A DNA stretch of 64,000 bases from Microlunatus sp. Gsoil 973. Lineage in GTDB: Bacteria; Actinomycetota; Actinomycetes; Propionibacteriales; Propionibacteriaceae. Both the position numbers and the translations under genes were made by a program. Below, piece by piece: positions 1 through 10,900 of the stretch. Within the stretch, counting starts at the first letter, position 1, and each line of letters opens with the position of its first letter. The stretch is taken from positions 1 through 64,000 of the forward strand of contig NZ_CP046122.1 in assembly GCF_009707365.1 (NCBI RefSeq). The letters run 5' to 3'. The notes below the pieces were generated by a model. It was given only the letters and a program-made list of their open reading frames with translations, was not told the origin of the DNA and searched no databases.

Positions 1-380
1 TCGATGCCGGCGACGTGTGCCGCGACGAGTTGTTGACCGCCTTGCAGGGCACCGTCGGCGGTGCCCTTGAGTCGTCGAGCCGCCTTGAGCTTGACCTGGG
101 TGCCGCCCATCGCCAGCCGCTGCGCCGCGACCTGTGCACCGTTCGCCGCGGCCTTCCAGTCCTCGCCCTGGCCGGGTTGGGAGGAGAGAGCGGGAGGATC
201 ACTCCGTTGGTCAGGTTGTCGGCCAGACCTTCGCCGACATGGCCACCGGGGTGGCGGGGGCGAGCTTCGTCTGCGGTTGCTGCTTCGGCGAAGCACCGCA
301 GAGGGACGCCGGCTGGCGGCACCGCCGACCACGACGACGGCGGCGATACCGACCAGGGCGATCAGACGTCGGGTGCTCAC
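1..380 (-). pseudogene. Periplasmic-binding-protein-like lipoprotein, N-terminal part, frame-disrupted, cut by left edge
   Basis: A GTG start at 378-380 is preceded by AAGGAG at good spacing. The first residues (MSTRRLIALVGIAAVVVVGG) form a signal-peptide core. After a frame change, a lipobox-like LCGAS gives a lipid-anchored cysteine, followed by a proline-rich linker. Stitching frames gives NLTNGVILPLSSQPG and a stretch like NGAQVAAQRLAMGG...KLKAVDDKGTADGA, the style of branched-chain amino-acid-type receptors (Peripla_BP_6). The gene therefore probably encodes an exported ligand-binding lipoprotein, either of an ABC importer or a stand-alone sensor. At least three frame changes occur in 380 bp. 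The rest lies beyond the edge, so the ligand cannot be guessed. The start overlaps the upstream gene's stop as GTGA. Confidence 0.55.
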
Positions 381-3264
381 TGCGGCTCCTTGATCTCTGG
401 AAGGTGTAGACGGTCTGGCTCTGTGCACCGGACGGGACCGTCAGGTGGAAGGCGGGCAGGTTGGCTCCGGCCTCGAGTGCGGCAGAGCTGCGCCTGCCGG
501 AACGAGATCCCGTTGACGTCCTCACCGCGCACTCCGGCAGTGGGAGGTCGTCGTGGTGGTTCTCCAGCGCGAGTTGGTAGTCCGGCGGATTGCCGACCTT
601 GGGCGCGCTGGTGGTCATGAGGCGAGCAGGCCCGAACCGTTGACCTTTGCAGGGTACCCAGGTCGGAGCAGACCTTCTTCCAGCTGTCGGTGGAGGTTGG
701 GCCGATGCGCCGTTCGGGTCGCGGGTCGACGCGGAGACCCCTTGGCCATCCGGGTCTGCCGCCTGGTCGACCTGTTGCGATGCGACGCCCTCGGCATGCT
801 TCTCCGACGCCTGGAGTTGGCGACGCTGGGCGTTGATCGTCCGCGTTCCGTTCCGGGAGATCTGGTCCGACAGGTGCGTTGGACAGGGCCTGCCGCGGAC
901 TGGTCGAACATGTCGCCGACCGCCCGGCTGTCGACCTTTGTGCGGCGACCTTGCGGATCTGCGGGTCGATCGCTCCAGCGACCGGTGTTATGGCTTGTCG
1001 GCGGCGTCGTTGAACGCCATGACTTGATCTCTTTGGTGCCAGTCCGTCCTGTTGGCCCTTCAGCTTTTTCAATTCGTCGCCCAAGGTTGCGGCCTGCGTG
1101 GAAAGATGTTCGATCCCCTTCGCTAACGCATGTCGCCGTTGATCGAGGGCGGCCTCATCATCGGCTTGTTTGGTACCGTCCTGCGGTACCGCCTGCTTCG
1201 GGCTCGTCGATGCCCGGCTTTGATGGCCAAGTACGCCGCTCGGGTGTGTCCGAATCGTTCTCTTGAGATCTGCGGCAGCCCTGGCGACACTGTCATCCGC
1301 GGGGGCCTGCGATTCGTCCGCGCGGCAATGCTCTGCCAGCGTGCCTTTTGATCATCTAGTCTCGCAATCATCCAGGTCCCCTGACCCTTCAGTTGGTATT
1401 GCGGCGGACGGAACTTGTTCAGGTCGGGGCTGGCCGTCCTCATCCCTGTCCCAGCGGCGATGGTTCATTTCGGCCAAGGTAAGATCGCAGCCTTCGGATC
1501 TCATCCACCTGTGTGCTGTAGAAGCGTTGTTCCCGCAACCGGCTGATCTCACGGGCAAGATCCATGGTCTGCCTCTTCATCGAAGGCAGCTCATCACCCT
1601 CGGTGGTCTTGTGGCTTAGTGATCTTGGCGAGTGCGCTACTGGCATCGTTGTGGATGAGGTCGATCTTGTTGGACAAGTCCGTCTGAGCCGCATCTACCG
1701 CTTCCTAACGCACTGCCCCTCCGCGTGAGTTGATCATCGATGTTCCAGTACGCGTCGAGGCTCCCCAAGCGGTCGCTCGCCTGCTGCAACTGATTGATTG
1801 TTGTCGACAGCGTCGCATATTCGTCCAGAGTGTTCTCAATTAATCGTGGGCTGTCGCGAGTCGACCAACTCCGTCACCCTCCGCTTCACCAGGTGTTTCC
1901 CCAACCTCACCGAACTGTTGCTCGGTGTAGTAGAGCGAGCAGGTCGTCGACTTGCTGTTCTCGCAGGTCTTGTCGCTCGGCTTGGCGGGGCCCACCGCCT
2001 TCAGCAGTACGCGTTGTACCTCCTTCTTGCAGCTGCCGGTGGCGGTGGCGTACCCGTCGAGCTGGGCGGTGACCTGCATCAGGGTTCCTGTACACGGTGC
2101 CGGCGTTCTTCGGATCCTGAACAACTGTCTTGCAGCCGTTGCCGTCGATCACCGGCGTCGGCGGGGAGCCGACGTCGCCGAGCATCTGGTCCATCGTGCC
2201 GACGGTCTGGCTCAGCTTCCTGCAACACCGACGACCTGGGTCTGGCCGAGCGTGCTGGCGATGTCGGAGTTCCAGGCTCTTGAGTTCTTGATCAAGACCC
2301 TTCATCGAGGTGGAGACGCCCTCGGTGCTGGACTTCAACTCCTCGGTCGTGCGTGTGCCCAACGTCTTGGAGGTGGAGTCGAGGTTCTTGCGAACATCGG
2401 AGATGTTGTCGCTGGCTCTGGTCAACACCCTGGTTGACATCGGTGATCGCCTTGATCGTCCGCCGTTCCAACGCCAGTTGGGATGTCGGGTCAGAGCTGA
2501 ATGCCGGAGTCGATCACCCCACCGACCGACGGGTCGGTGACCAGTCCGGGCTCGACGGTGAGATCGATCGTCGGGACCGAGAGGCCCTCGACATCGCTGA
2601 CCAGCTTTCGCAATGTCGCCACCGTGCCGGTCTGCGGGGGTGGCCAGCAGCGCCGCCCACTGGACCACCGATCCACCGTCCTCGGATTGGCTGAGGATGC
2701 CGTTGGTTGCCCCGACATCACCCGGCGCGGTGGCCGTGATCACATCGGTCCGGCTTGACGTCGGGGCAGTGCGGTCGAGGCCACAACCGTCAGCGGCGAT
2801 CCGACCATCGCGGCTGGGTACGCGACGTGCCGGCCACGTCGTAGGTGATGTTCTGCGGTTTCACCGTCAGGTTCTGAACCGTGACGTCGATCTCCACCCG
2901 GCCGCTGTATCCGACCAGGTCGCGCAGATCCGTGCCGGACTTCTCGTCGGTCCGATAGGGTCTTGCTGACCCGGACCGGAAGATCATCTGCCACCTGCGG
3001 CAGGCGAGTAGGTGGTGTTCTGTGTGGTCGCATCGGAGGCGTTGTCCCGTACCGACACGGCCGTGCCGTGGATGGCCGTTGTCGCGCCGTCGGGAGTCAT
3101 CTGGACCGCGACGGACTGCAGGGACCCGGCTCGGTGGTGTGGGCGGTTGTGGTCCGTCGCGTTACAGCCGGTGACGATGAGCAGTGCGGTCGGGCGGCCG
3201 AGAGCGGCCTGCCCGCCGCCAGGTGACAGCAGCCGGGCCGGGTCTGGCAGGACCTGCTGATCAC
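377..3264 (-). pseudogene. Large unrecognised lipoprotein with helical/coiled-coil regions, frame-disrupted
   Basis: Stitched minus-strand frames give a protein of roughly 950 residues. The likely start is a GTG near 3262-3264. A lipobox (ALLIVTGC, Cys codon at 3164-3166) marks it as an exported lipoprotein. After it come a beta-rich part (for example VEIDVTVQNLTVKPQNITY near 2.85 kb), a Ser/Thr-rich helical part (ASDNISDVRKNLDSTSKTL near 2.4 kb), a cysteine-containing domain (GNGCKTVV..., TCENSKSTTCSLYY near 1.9-2.15 kb) and further heptad-like helices (near 1.6 and 1.05 kb). The final residues EIKEPQ stop inside the next gene's GTG start, so the two genes are coupled. The layout loosely recalls the long extracellular part of YhgE/Pip-type proteins, but there is no membrane domain and I do not recognise the family. 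Many frame changes are spread along it. Confidence 0.45.
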
Positions 3265-3533
3265 CTGTGACTCCGTGTGTCGCAAGCGGCGTACGTCATG
3301 GTCGTCCGGCGGCTTTGGGGATCGACCTCTGTGGAGCGTAGCGGACCACAGTGTCAAGCCGATTGCAGAATTCGCCTTTCCGTACACTTCTCGCGGCCGA
3401 GGTGAACCCTTCGCATTGCTACATTTTCGTTTGGTCGCTCGCCGGGCTTCGGAGGTTCCGGAACGAGGGGTTCGGGCGACACGTCAACATCGAATGATCA
3501 ATATCGAGCCGACTCCCGGAGTCGGGGGTGTGG

Positions 3534-3540
3534 AGGAGGA
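3534..3540 (+). promoter_or_regulatory. Strong ribosome binding site of the WXG100-like gene
   Basis: GGAGGAG-type Shine-Dalgarno sequence ends four or five bases before the GTG at 3544 and fixes that start. Between 3265 and 3533 I see no gene; this stretch must hold the divergent promoters of the lipoprotein pair and the toxin locus, but no convincing hexamer pair was found. Confidence 0.6.
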
Positions 3541-3543
3541 TCC

Positions 3544-3830
3544 GTGAGCGCTCGCGTGCTGTCGACAGAGGATGCGAAGACGGCAATCCGGCAGATCCAG
3601 TCGATCATCAACGGCGGACTGGCGGACCAGATCGGTCAGCTGGACACGCAGGGTCGAAGCTGTCGCAGCCCGACGTCTGGGACGGCCCCCCTTGCGGTGA
3701 CGTTCCGCACGTCCACCTGGCCGGAAACCAAGTCAGCGTTGGAAAAGGCCAAGTCGGAGCTGGATGATCTTCGGTCTCCAGCTGGACAAGATCTCGCAGA
3801 ACATTTCTTACCGCCGGTGGCAGCTCCTGA
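3544..3830 (+). pseudogene. WXG100/ESAT-6-like small helical protein, frame-disrupted
   Basis: Starts at GTG 3544 behind a strong ribosome binding site. The first 37 residues (MSARVLSTEDAKTAIRQIQS...) are in one frame. A shift then restores KLSQPDVWDGP, where W-D-G sits in the turn expected for a WXG motif, and a second helix follows (TWPETKSALEKAKSELDDLR). The restored end reads QLDKISQNIF.TAGGSS with TGA at 3828-3830, about 95 residues in total, the normal size of the family. Such proteins are substrates or chaperone-like partners of type VII (ESX-like) secretion and often precede large polymorphic toxins. It lies directly upstream of the RHS locus on the same strand, so a role in export of that toxin is likely but inferred. 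At least three indels are needed to restore the frame. Confidence 0.6.
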
Positions 3831-4066
3831 GCCATTCGGACTTCGGCTTCGGCTTCCGGTCGGCGCTGCTGAGTGCAGACCGCCCGTCCTGGGCGTAAGC
3901 CGTTCCACCGCGGAAACTTCACCCGAGGCACTAAGCACATCTGGTTTGTCAATTCCTTTTAGGTGCGGGTTTCGTCACCCACCGGACAGTTCGCTGCAGT
4001 CCGGATGATTCGCATGGTCGGGCAATTCGAACGCGTTAGCACGAGTTCCGTTGAAGGGGGATTTCG

Positions 4067-4825
4067 ATGGTCAGCGCGAGCGACCTGGATATTGATCAAC
4101 TGGAAGGCATGCCGGATGTCAAGTTCGACTTCGGCGTGTCCAGTGATCCAAGTCGGCGTTCGGTGCTGCGGCCTCGAAACTGGAGGGCAGCGGGACTCCC
4201 GCTCGGGCTGGCGGTCGGGCGGCAAGACCGACTTCAAGGGCTACTTCTCCCAGGTCTTCGAAGAGAACGGAACCCAACAGCTCTCCGATCTTGACGAGGT
4301 CGCCCAGGGGCCCTGCGGGACATTGGTGACCAAGGTCGATGACGTCGAGCAGGCGGCCCGCGGGAGAGAACCAACGGCGCAAGACCGCACGCGACTGGGC
4401 GAAGGACCACGCCGACCGGAACTGGCTCGAGAAGGGTTGGGACAGCGTCTTCGGCGGTGACGATCCGCCGGCCGTCGACATCTCCGACACCGGCCCTTTG
4501 ATCGGCGAGCAAGCCGACGCCGAAGCCGCGGAAGACCCCTGCGCCGGGTTCGGGTGGTGGTGGCAGTGGCGGCACCTCGTCAGCGCGCCCCTCGGATCTG
4601 CGGACCTTCGCGACCAACAGTCGCAGCGGTGACGACGCGTTCTCCGGGACTGCCGGAGGCTTGCCAGAACCATTGCGACGCTTTCGTGCGGTCCCTGTTC
4701 CTGGGCGACGCTCGACGCTTCCGGCCCGATCAGCGCCCTCAAAGGAATGGTTGCGGCTCAACGAGGAGGACGCCAAGTGGGCGACCACGGTCGCCGACGC
4801 GTTCAAGGCGGTCGGCGGCGAGTAG
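4067..4825 (+). pseudogene. Helical protein preceding the RHS toxin (possible T7SS-type partner), frame-disrupted
   Basis: The ATG at 4067 follows GAAGGGGGA at good spacing. The protein begins MVSASDLDIDQLEGMPDVKF. Stitched frames then give a mostly helical, charged protein: KTDFKGYFSQVFEENGTQQL, REENQRRKTARDWAKDHADR, a segment NWLEKGWDSVFGGDD, a Gly/Ser-rich linker (GGGGSGGTSS near 4.55 kb) and a C-terminal helix LKEWLRLNEEDAKWATTVAD ending AFKAVGGE with TAG at 4823-4825. It is about 250 residues. Its stop lies six bases before the RHS start, so the two are co-transcribed. Organisation and length fit the LXG/WXG-like helical partners found ahead of RHS proteins in actinobacteria; function is inferred from position. 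The 236 bp between this gene and the WXG100-like gene contain no recognised gene. Several frame changes are present. Confidence 0.5.
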
Positions 4826-7800
4826 GGCAACGTGTCGACGTTGTCGAACGCGACCATCGCGGCAGCGCTGGCAGTCGCCCACGTGGCGGTCAAAAGGCTG
4901 ACATCCAAATCGACCCGGCGACGGCATTCGGCAGTCCTCCGACCACCGGCTACTCCGACGACCCGGTCGATACCGCCTCGGCAACTTCATGCGAACGAGT
5001 CGGACCTGGGATTCACCGGCCCGGCGTCGGTGCTCGGCCTGACCCGTACCATAAGCTCGCTCAATGCCATGATCGGCGGGTTCGGGGTCAGTTGGTCCTC
5101 CCTGGTCCGATGCAGGTTTGACCTTCACCGATCAAGCGGCCCGCCTGCGACTTGGTGACAGCCGGGAGATCGTCTTCCCGCGGCTGGGTGACGGCTGGGA
5201 CCGGGCGGCGGGGAGAACCTGTGGCTTGCTCGGGCCGAGTCGGACAACGGGCACGCACCAGGCTTCGTGGTCACCGGTTCGACCGGCCTGCGCTGGGAAT
5301 TGACGGCCGACGGTCGGCTGTAGTCCACCTCGACCGGGCGGGGCACCCAAGATCGACTTCGACTATGACTCTGTCGGTCGGCTGGTGTCGATGGCCCATC
5401 AGTACGGTCGCACGATCTCCCTGCTCTGGGACGACGAGACGGGCAGGGTCGTCGGCGCAACCGCGTCGGACGGTCGCCAGGTTTCCCTACCAGTACGACG
5501 ATTCCGGCCGGCTGATCGCCGCGGTGACACCCCGCCGGTACCAGGTCGTACCGGTGGAACGACGAGAACCTGATGACTGCCGTCGTGGATCCGGACGGGA
5601 TCGTCGAGGCCGAGAACACCTGTGACGAGCTGGGCCGGGTGACCACTCAGCGGTCGCCGTTCGGGCGGGTGTCGCGTTTCGTGTATCTGCCCGGCGGTAT
5701 CACCTCGGTCTCGGACGAGACCGGCGAACGCTCCAACACCTGGATCAGCGACAGCAAGGGGTCCGGCTGATCGGTGTCATCGACGCCGACGACCATCGGC
5801 AGTCGACCAGCTATGATGACCGGTACGGCAACCCGGTGATGGTCACCGAGCGCGACGGCGCGGTGACGGTCAACTCCTACGACGACCGCGGCCGTCGGGT
5901 CGGGCAGGTGTTGCCGTCCGGTGCCCGGATCGCCTGGTCCTACGATGATCAGGACCGGCCGGTCACGGTGACGAGTGACGTCCACCGATGATCGTGGCGG
6001 CACGGTCCGAGGCTGTCACCCGGTACACCTACCAGGGAGACTCGCGGGATCCGTTCCGGATGTTCGATCCCGAGGGCGGGGTCACCGAAATGATCTGGTC
6101 CGACGGTCTGCTCAAGCAGGTCACCGATCCGGTCGGTGTCACCGTGACCTTCGACCATGATCAACATGGCGAGCTGCTCGCCGCGACCGACGGTGACGGG
6201 GACACCGCCCGCCTGGAGCGAGATGATCTTGGTCGGGTGGCGGCTGCGATCACGCCGCTGGGCTACCGCACGACCTACCGGTACGACGGTGCCGGCCCAC
6301 TGTTTGTCCGCGCACCGACCCCGATGGTGCGGTGTGGCGTTACGGTACAGGCCCCGGCGGCCGCCGGACCGCGGTCATCGACCCAGGGGCGGCCGCACCG
6401 AGATCGGATACGACCTCGGTGAGCACGGACACGGTATGGAGGCGCGCACCGTCGACCCGCTGGGTCGTGCGGTCCGTTCCTTCTACGACGACCTGGGCAA
6501 TCGGGTCCGCGCCGAACTTCCCGACGGCAGCGCCTGGGGAGTTCGGATTCGATCCCACCTCCCCGGCTGACCGAGACCCGCGACGCCACGGGCGGCCGCT
6601 AGCAGTTGCAGTACGACGTCCAGGGACGGTCGCCAGGACCATTGATCCGACCGGCGTGGAGCGGACGATCGACCGGGATGTCGCTGGTCGGCCGGTGGCT
6701 GCCGGCGACCTGGCCTCCCGGACAACAGCCCGGCTACGACGCGCTGGGCCGGACCGTGTCCCGGACCGAAGCCGACGGCACCACGTCCACCTTCAGCTAC
6801 GACCGGTGCGGACGTCTGGTGCAACACGTCGATCCGACCGGCGCGGTGACCCGGCTGGAGCGCGATGCCGCCGGCCGGGTGGTCGCCGTGACCCATCCGA
6901 TGGGCACCACCTATCGCTATGAGTACGACGCATGCGGCCGCCGGTCGGCCACCATCGACACCGACGGCACCAGATACGGCTTCGCCTACGACGCCGACGG
7001 CGGCCTGGTTCCGGGAGGACTGGCCGACCGGCGAACACGCCTGGATCCGCTATGACGAGTGCGGTCGAGCGGCCGAACAGTTTCGAGCGGCAAGGGCGCT
7101 ACCGGTTCGGGTACGCCCGGTGGGCCGAATGGTGCGGATGGCGGACGGCTGGCACGGACTCCGCCGATTCCGGTACGACCAGGTCAGGGCAGCTCGTCGC
7201 GGTGACGAACGCTGCCGGCGGCGAAACCCGGTTCGAGTACAGCGAACTCGGTCAGCGGGTCGCGATGATCGACCCGGCGGCGGACGTACCGAGCGGCGGT
7301 TCGACGCGATGGGCGGCTCCTCGCCGAGACCGATGCGCTCGGGCGGACCACCCGGTACGCCTACGACCGGTCGGTCGACTGACCCACCGGATCGACCCGA
7401 CCGGCTCCGAACTGTCCTGGACCTACCGACCGGACCGGGAGGTGGCCGAAAGCTTCCCCGCGGCGGCCGACAACCGTCGACTGCATGACCCGCATGGGGC
7501 GCGACTTCGGCAACCGGACCACCCGGATCCACCAGAGGCGACAGCGGCCGCGATGCGGTCAACGAACTTCGTCTACGACGCCGACGGCGGCTGGTCCGCC
7601 GGACCCGGGCCCGTAGCAAGGGCGGCCGGGGCGATCGGGTTGTCCTGGTCCAACGTGCCGACGGCCGTCGCACCGCGTTCACCAGGACCGACGGGACGCA
7701 GACCCGCTACGAAGACGACGCAGCCGGCCGGGTCGCCGCGGTGTCCGAGCCGGGGCTCGGCCGTGCGGTGATCGACCGGGACAGCATCGGCCGGATCGTC

Positions 7801-9304
7801 TCGATGACCGCACCCGGACTGCACGCCACCTGGCAGTGGGACGGCGGCGCCATCACCCGGCAGACCGTGACGCGGGCAGGCGTCACCGAAGTCACCGAGA
7901 TCGACCGTGACGAGGCGGCCAGGTGGTCGGCGAGACGGTCAACGGTGTCCGTACCGGTTACGTGTACGACCCGGCGGCCAGCTGGTCGAGATGCGGTCGA
8001 GCGCCGGGTCGGTGACCAGCTACGCCTACGACGCGGCCGGCCGATTGGTGCGGGGAGACCGTCGACGGCCGCGTGACGACGTACACCTATGACGCTGCCG
8101 ACCAGTTGCTGACCCGTCGGAACAGCGGCGGGGTGACCGAGTTCCGCTACGACGCGGCCGGTCGGCGGATCAGCGAGACCGGTCCGGAAGGCGAACGGCG
8201 GTTCGGTTGGGATCCGCGCGGTTTCCTGTCCCGGATCACCACCGTCACGCACGAGAACGACAAGGTTGTTGCCCGGACCCGGGAGTTGCAGGTCGATGCA
8301 CGGTGAGCTTGCCGACATCGACGGACAGCCGGTGGCCTGGGACAGCGCTTCGGGGCTTCCGGCCCTGGCACCCAGGTCGGCCAACTGTCGATCTCCAACT
8401 ACGGGCCGCTGACCGCGCTGCTGCCGGATGCAGCCGGTGGCGCGGGCGGTTGGGTGACACCGGACTGGCGGCACCGCAACACCGGTGCGGACCCGTGGGG
8501 GATCACCGAGGCGGGGCAGCTCGCCGGTGCCGAAAATCCTGCCGAACTGCCGTCCGGCGTCTCGATCGGCAGCCACGCCAATCTGCTGGTGGACGGCATG
8601 GAGTGGATGCAGGCCCGCGTCTACGATCCGCTGTCCCGCGGCTTTCTGTCCACCGACCCACTGGACCCGATGCTGGGTGCCGGATGGGCGGGCAACCCGT
8701 ACTCGTTCGCCGGGAACGACCCGCTGAACCAGTCCGACCCCTGGGGCCTGAAGCCCGTCTCGGATCAGGAGCTGCAGGCCTACCGGGACTCCAACAACGG
8801 CGCTCTGTCGGACGCCTGGCACGCAACCACCTCCTGGGTCAAGAACAACTGGGGAATACATCGCGGCCGGCGCACTGATCGTCGGCGGCATCGCGGTGAT
8901 GTGCACCGGGGTCGGCGGCCCGATCGGTGCCGCCATGATCGGCGGTGCGCTGATGTCGGGGGCATCTCCGCGGCGACGCAGAAGTACACCACCGGCAGCG
9001 TCGACTGGGGCAAGGTCGGCGTCGACGCGGCGATCGGCGGTGTTGCCGGGCTGGCGGCGGCGGCGCGGCGGTGGGCGCGATGCGGGCAACCGCCGGCGTC
9101 ACCAGCTGCCTGGGTCGGAACATGCTCACCGGCGCAGCGGCCGGGATGGCCGACGGCGGCGTCTCGGGTGGCCTGTCCTATCTGACGTCGGGACAGCCGC
9201 TGAGTGTGAACGGCTTCGTCGAGGCGACGACCAACGGCGCGGCATTCGGCGGTGCGACCGGCGGTCTCGGCGGGGCGGCACTGACCAAGGTCAGTGGTTC
9301 AGCC

Positions 9305-9712
9305 TGCTTCGTCGCCGGCACCCAGGTGCTGATGGGCGACGGGTCGAGCAGGAACATCGAGGACGTCAAGATCGGTGACGAGGTCACCGCGGCGGATCCT
9401 GAGACCGGCGAGACTCACGCCCGTCGGGTGATCGACACCTACGTCCATAAGGACGTGCCGACCTACGACGTGCACACCACCGACGGAGTCGTCACCTCGA
9501 CCGAGGAACACCCGTTCTACGTCGAGGGCCGGGGCTGGACGCCGGTGCGTGACCTTCAGCCGGGTGACCGGTTGGTGAATCCGAAGGGTGAGCCGGTGTC
9601 GGTGCTGGGGGTTCGGGAGACCGGACGGACCCAGACCGTCTACAACTTCAACGTCGAGGAACTCCACAGCTACCACGTCGGAGTCGAGGACGCGTGGCTT
9701 CTCGTCCACAAC
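9305..9712 (+). other. HINT (Hedgehog/intein-like) autoprocessing domain of the RHS protein
   Basis: This domain of about 136 residues starts with the expected nucleophile in CFVAGTQVLM (Cys codon at 9305-9307). It continues with EDVKIGDEV, carries the conserved block TSTEEHPFYVEG with its T-x-x-H, then a GDRLVNP loop, VYNFNVEELHSYHVG, and ends LLVHN (His-Asn at 9707-9712). This is the usual layout of pretoxin HINT domains, which cut the chain at their boundary and free the C-terminal toxin. All key residues are present, so the domain looks active. The reading frame here is intact, unlike the repeats upstream. Confidence 0.9.
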
Positions 9713-10072
9713 GAGTGCGGCCGCGGGATTGACCTTCGCGGTCGGGATCCGATGGACATCGTGCCCGACAACGCGAGCGTCCGTGAGCTGACCCCCCACC
9801 CGAACGGTGGGTCGCAGTACGGTCTCGAGTTCAAGTGGGTCGATGAGAGCGGTGTCACGATGCGCATGAGGATCCACGGTCCGGATGGCACTGCCCCGCC
9901 CGGGTCGAATTCGGCCAGCGGCGAGACCTACCGGGTCCAACATGGTGCGAGGTACCAGGACGAGGCGGGGAACCTGTACCACAAGAACGTGCACAATCCG
10001 AACAGTCCGCACTACAATCCGGACGCAGCGAACGCTACGCATATTCCTTGGCCATCTGAATATCCAGGACTG
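9713..10072 (+). other. C-terminal toxin domain, resembles polymorphic toxin family 30 (Ntox30, predicted RNase)
   Basis: About 120 residues after the HINT end, starting ECGRGIDLRGRDPM. Visible conserved-looking elements are SVRELTPHPNGGSQYGLEF, a central RIHGPDGTAPPGSN, YRVQHGARY, and a histidine- and asparagine-rich end VHNPNSPHYNPDAANATHIP followed by WPSEYPGL. From memory this matches the polymorphic toxin type 30 family, predicted to be an RNase; I cannot confirm the family here. The short charged tip after HINT and the overlapping immunity gene independently support a toxin role. Candidate catalytic residues are the histidines of the terminal block and the arginines of RELTP and RVQHG. 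Confidence 0.65.
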
Positions 10073-10074
10073 TA

Positions 10075-10419
10075 ATGTCAATTGGTCGTGAACGACTTGG
10101 TCGCCTCTTGTCCAACTTGGTAGCTGACTCTGCCTCTACGCGAGAGGAGGCAGCGGAGACGGTCAGCGATTGGGCTGATAGTCACGATACGTACAGCGAT
10201 TTCGAAGCACGGATTCTGGTGCGATCCCTTGCACTGGTAGCTGCGTTCGAAGAGTCGGTGGTTGCTCGTGAGGCCGAATTGAACGCCTTGTCGGACTTGT
10301 TCTCCCCGACGTCAATGGCTGTCGATGACGTCGCACCGGCATTGAATATTCCTGAACGAAATTTGGGGCCGTCCGAGCGGGAGTACATCAAAGGTCTACA
10401 CGATTTGTTGGATGGCTAG
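10075..10419 (+). CDS. Putative immunity protein of the RHS toxin
   Basis: The 114-residue intact protein starts at ATG 10075, sharing one base with the toxin stop (TAATG), so translation is coupled. It is acidic and appears entirely helical (RERLGRLLSNLVADSAST, EEAAETVSDWADSHD, ARILVRSLALVAAFEESVV), with no signal peptide or membrane segment, as expected for a cytoplasmic protein that binds the toxin tip of kin cells. Base composition is lower in GC than the neighbouring RHS core, typical of the exchangeable toxin/immunity end. I do not recognise a named Imm family; the assignment rests on position, size and charge. Confidence 0.7.
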   Translation: MSIGRERLGRLLSNLVADSASTREEAAETVSDWADSHDTYSDFEARILVRSLALVAAFEESVVAREAELNALSDLFSPTSMAVDDVAPALNIPERNLGPSEREYIKGLHDLLDG

Positions 10420-10838
10420 TGTTGGCTGACGCTCGCGCCGCGTTACCTCTGACGGTCGAGGGGCGAAGGGAAGGTCCATCGTCGATGTCGAGCTTGACGA
10501 GGGCCTGTTCGATCCGACGTTCCATTTCGACGGCGGCGAGAAGTTGATCGTGATCGGTAATTGACGGTGGATGTCCGTAGAGACGCCCGCTTCACGGCGG
10601 CGAATATGCAGGAAGCTATCTGCTCGCGAAGTCGGACGAATCGGGCTCGATCGTCGCCTTGGTCTGTGAGGGGACGCCGGGGAAGCTTCGCGTCGTCGCT
10701 GATTACTGGTTCCAGAGCGTCGATGATCTTGTCGCTGGTGTTACGGAAGGAGATTGGGATGTCGGTGGCTGCCCAGTGGTTCATTGGGTGAGCCGGCATA
10801 GCATCATCCGGTCCCATCCTCGGAGCTGGAACACCTGA
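10419..10838 (+). pseudogene. Second small gene coupled to the immunity gene, frame-disrupted
   Basis: A GTG at 10419 shares one base with the immunity stop (TAGTG). The first frame gives MLADARAALPLTVEGR. After a shift near 10.47 kb the text continues SIVDVELDEGLFDPTFHFDG and EKLIVIGN, and after another shift near 10.6 kb YLLAKSDESGSIVALVCEGT and VADYWFQSVDDLVAGVTEGD, ending HPRSWNT with TGA at 10836-10838. The restored product has about 135 residues with mixed strands and helices and an acidic character, like many immunity proteins, so an additional immunity or orphan immunity gene is plausible. No family was recognised. At least two frame changes are required. Confidence 0.4.
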
Positions 10839-10900
10839 CAGGGATACGTGAACTGCTCGATTAGTCGGGGCCGGTTGCGGACCGTTCGGATGTCATCATC

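Larger units (their letters stand above)
4832..10075 (+). pseudogene. RHS/YD-repeat polymorphic toxin with HINT domain and C-terminal toxin, frame-disrupted
   Basis: Reading through the frame changes from GTG 4832 gives a protein of about 1,750 residues. After an N-terminal part (DPVDTASGNFMR, GLTRTYNS) there are dozens of YD/RHS repeats from about 5.35 to 8.25 kb (YDDSGRLIA, YDALGRTV, YDAAGRRISETG). The RHS core closes at 8.60-8.75 kb with ARVYDPLSRGFLSTDPLDP and PYSFAGNDPLN. A hydrophobic glycine-rich segment follows (about 8.85-9.2 kb), then a HINT domain and a toxin tip. The RHS shell normally encloses the toxin, which the HINT peptidase is thought to release. The last third (9071-10075) is one open frame, whereas 4.8-8.4 kb changes frame roughly every 100-200 bp. 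Immunity gene follows with a one-base overlap. Antibacterial competition is the likely role. Confidence 0.8.

Noticed and set aside
1907-2743. Minus-strand 278-residue open frame as a gene in its own right
   Set aside because: It mixes real lipoprotein segments with out-of-frame text; treated as part of the disrupted lipoprotein gene.
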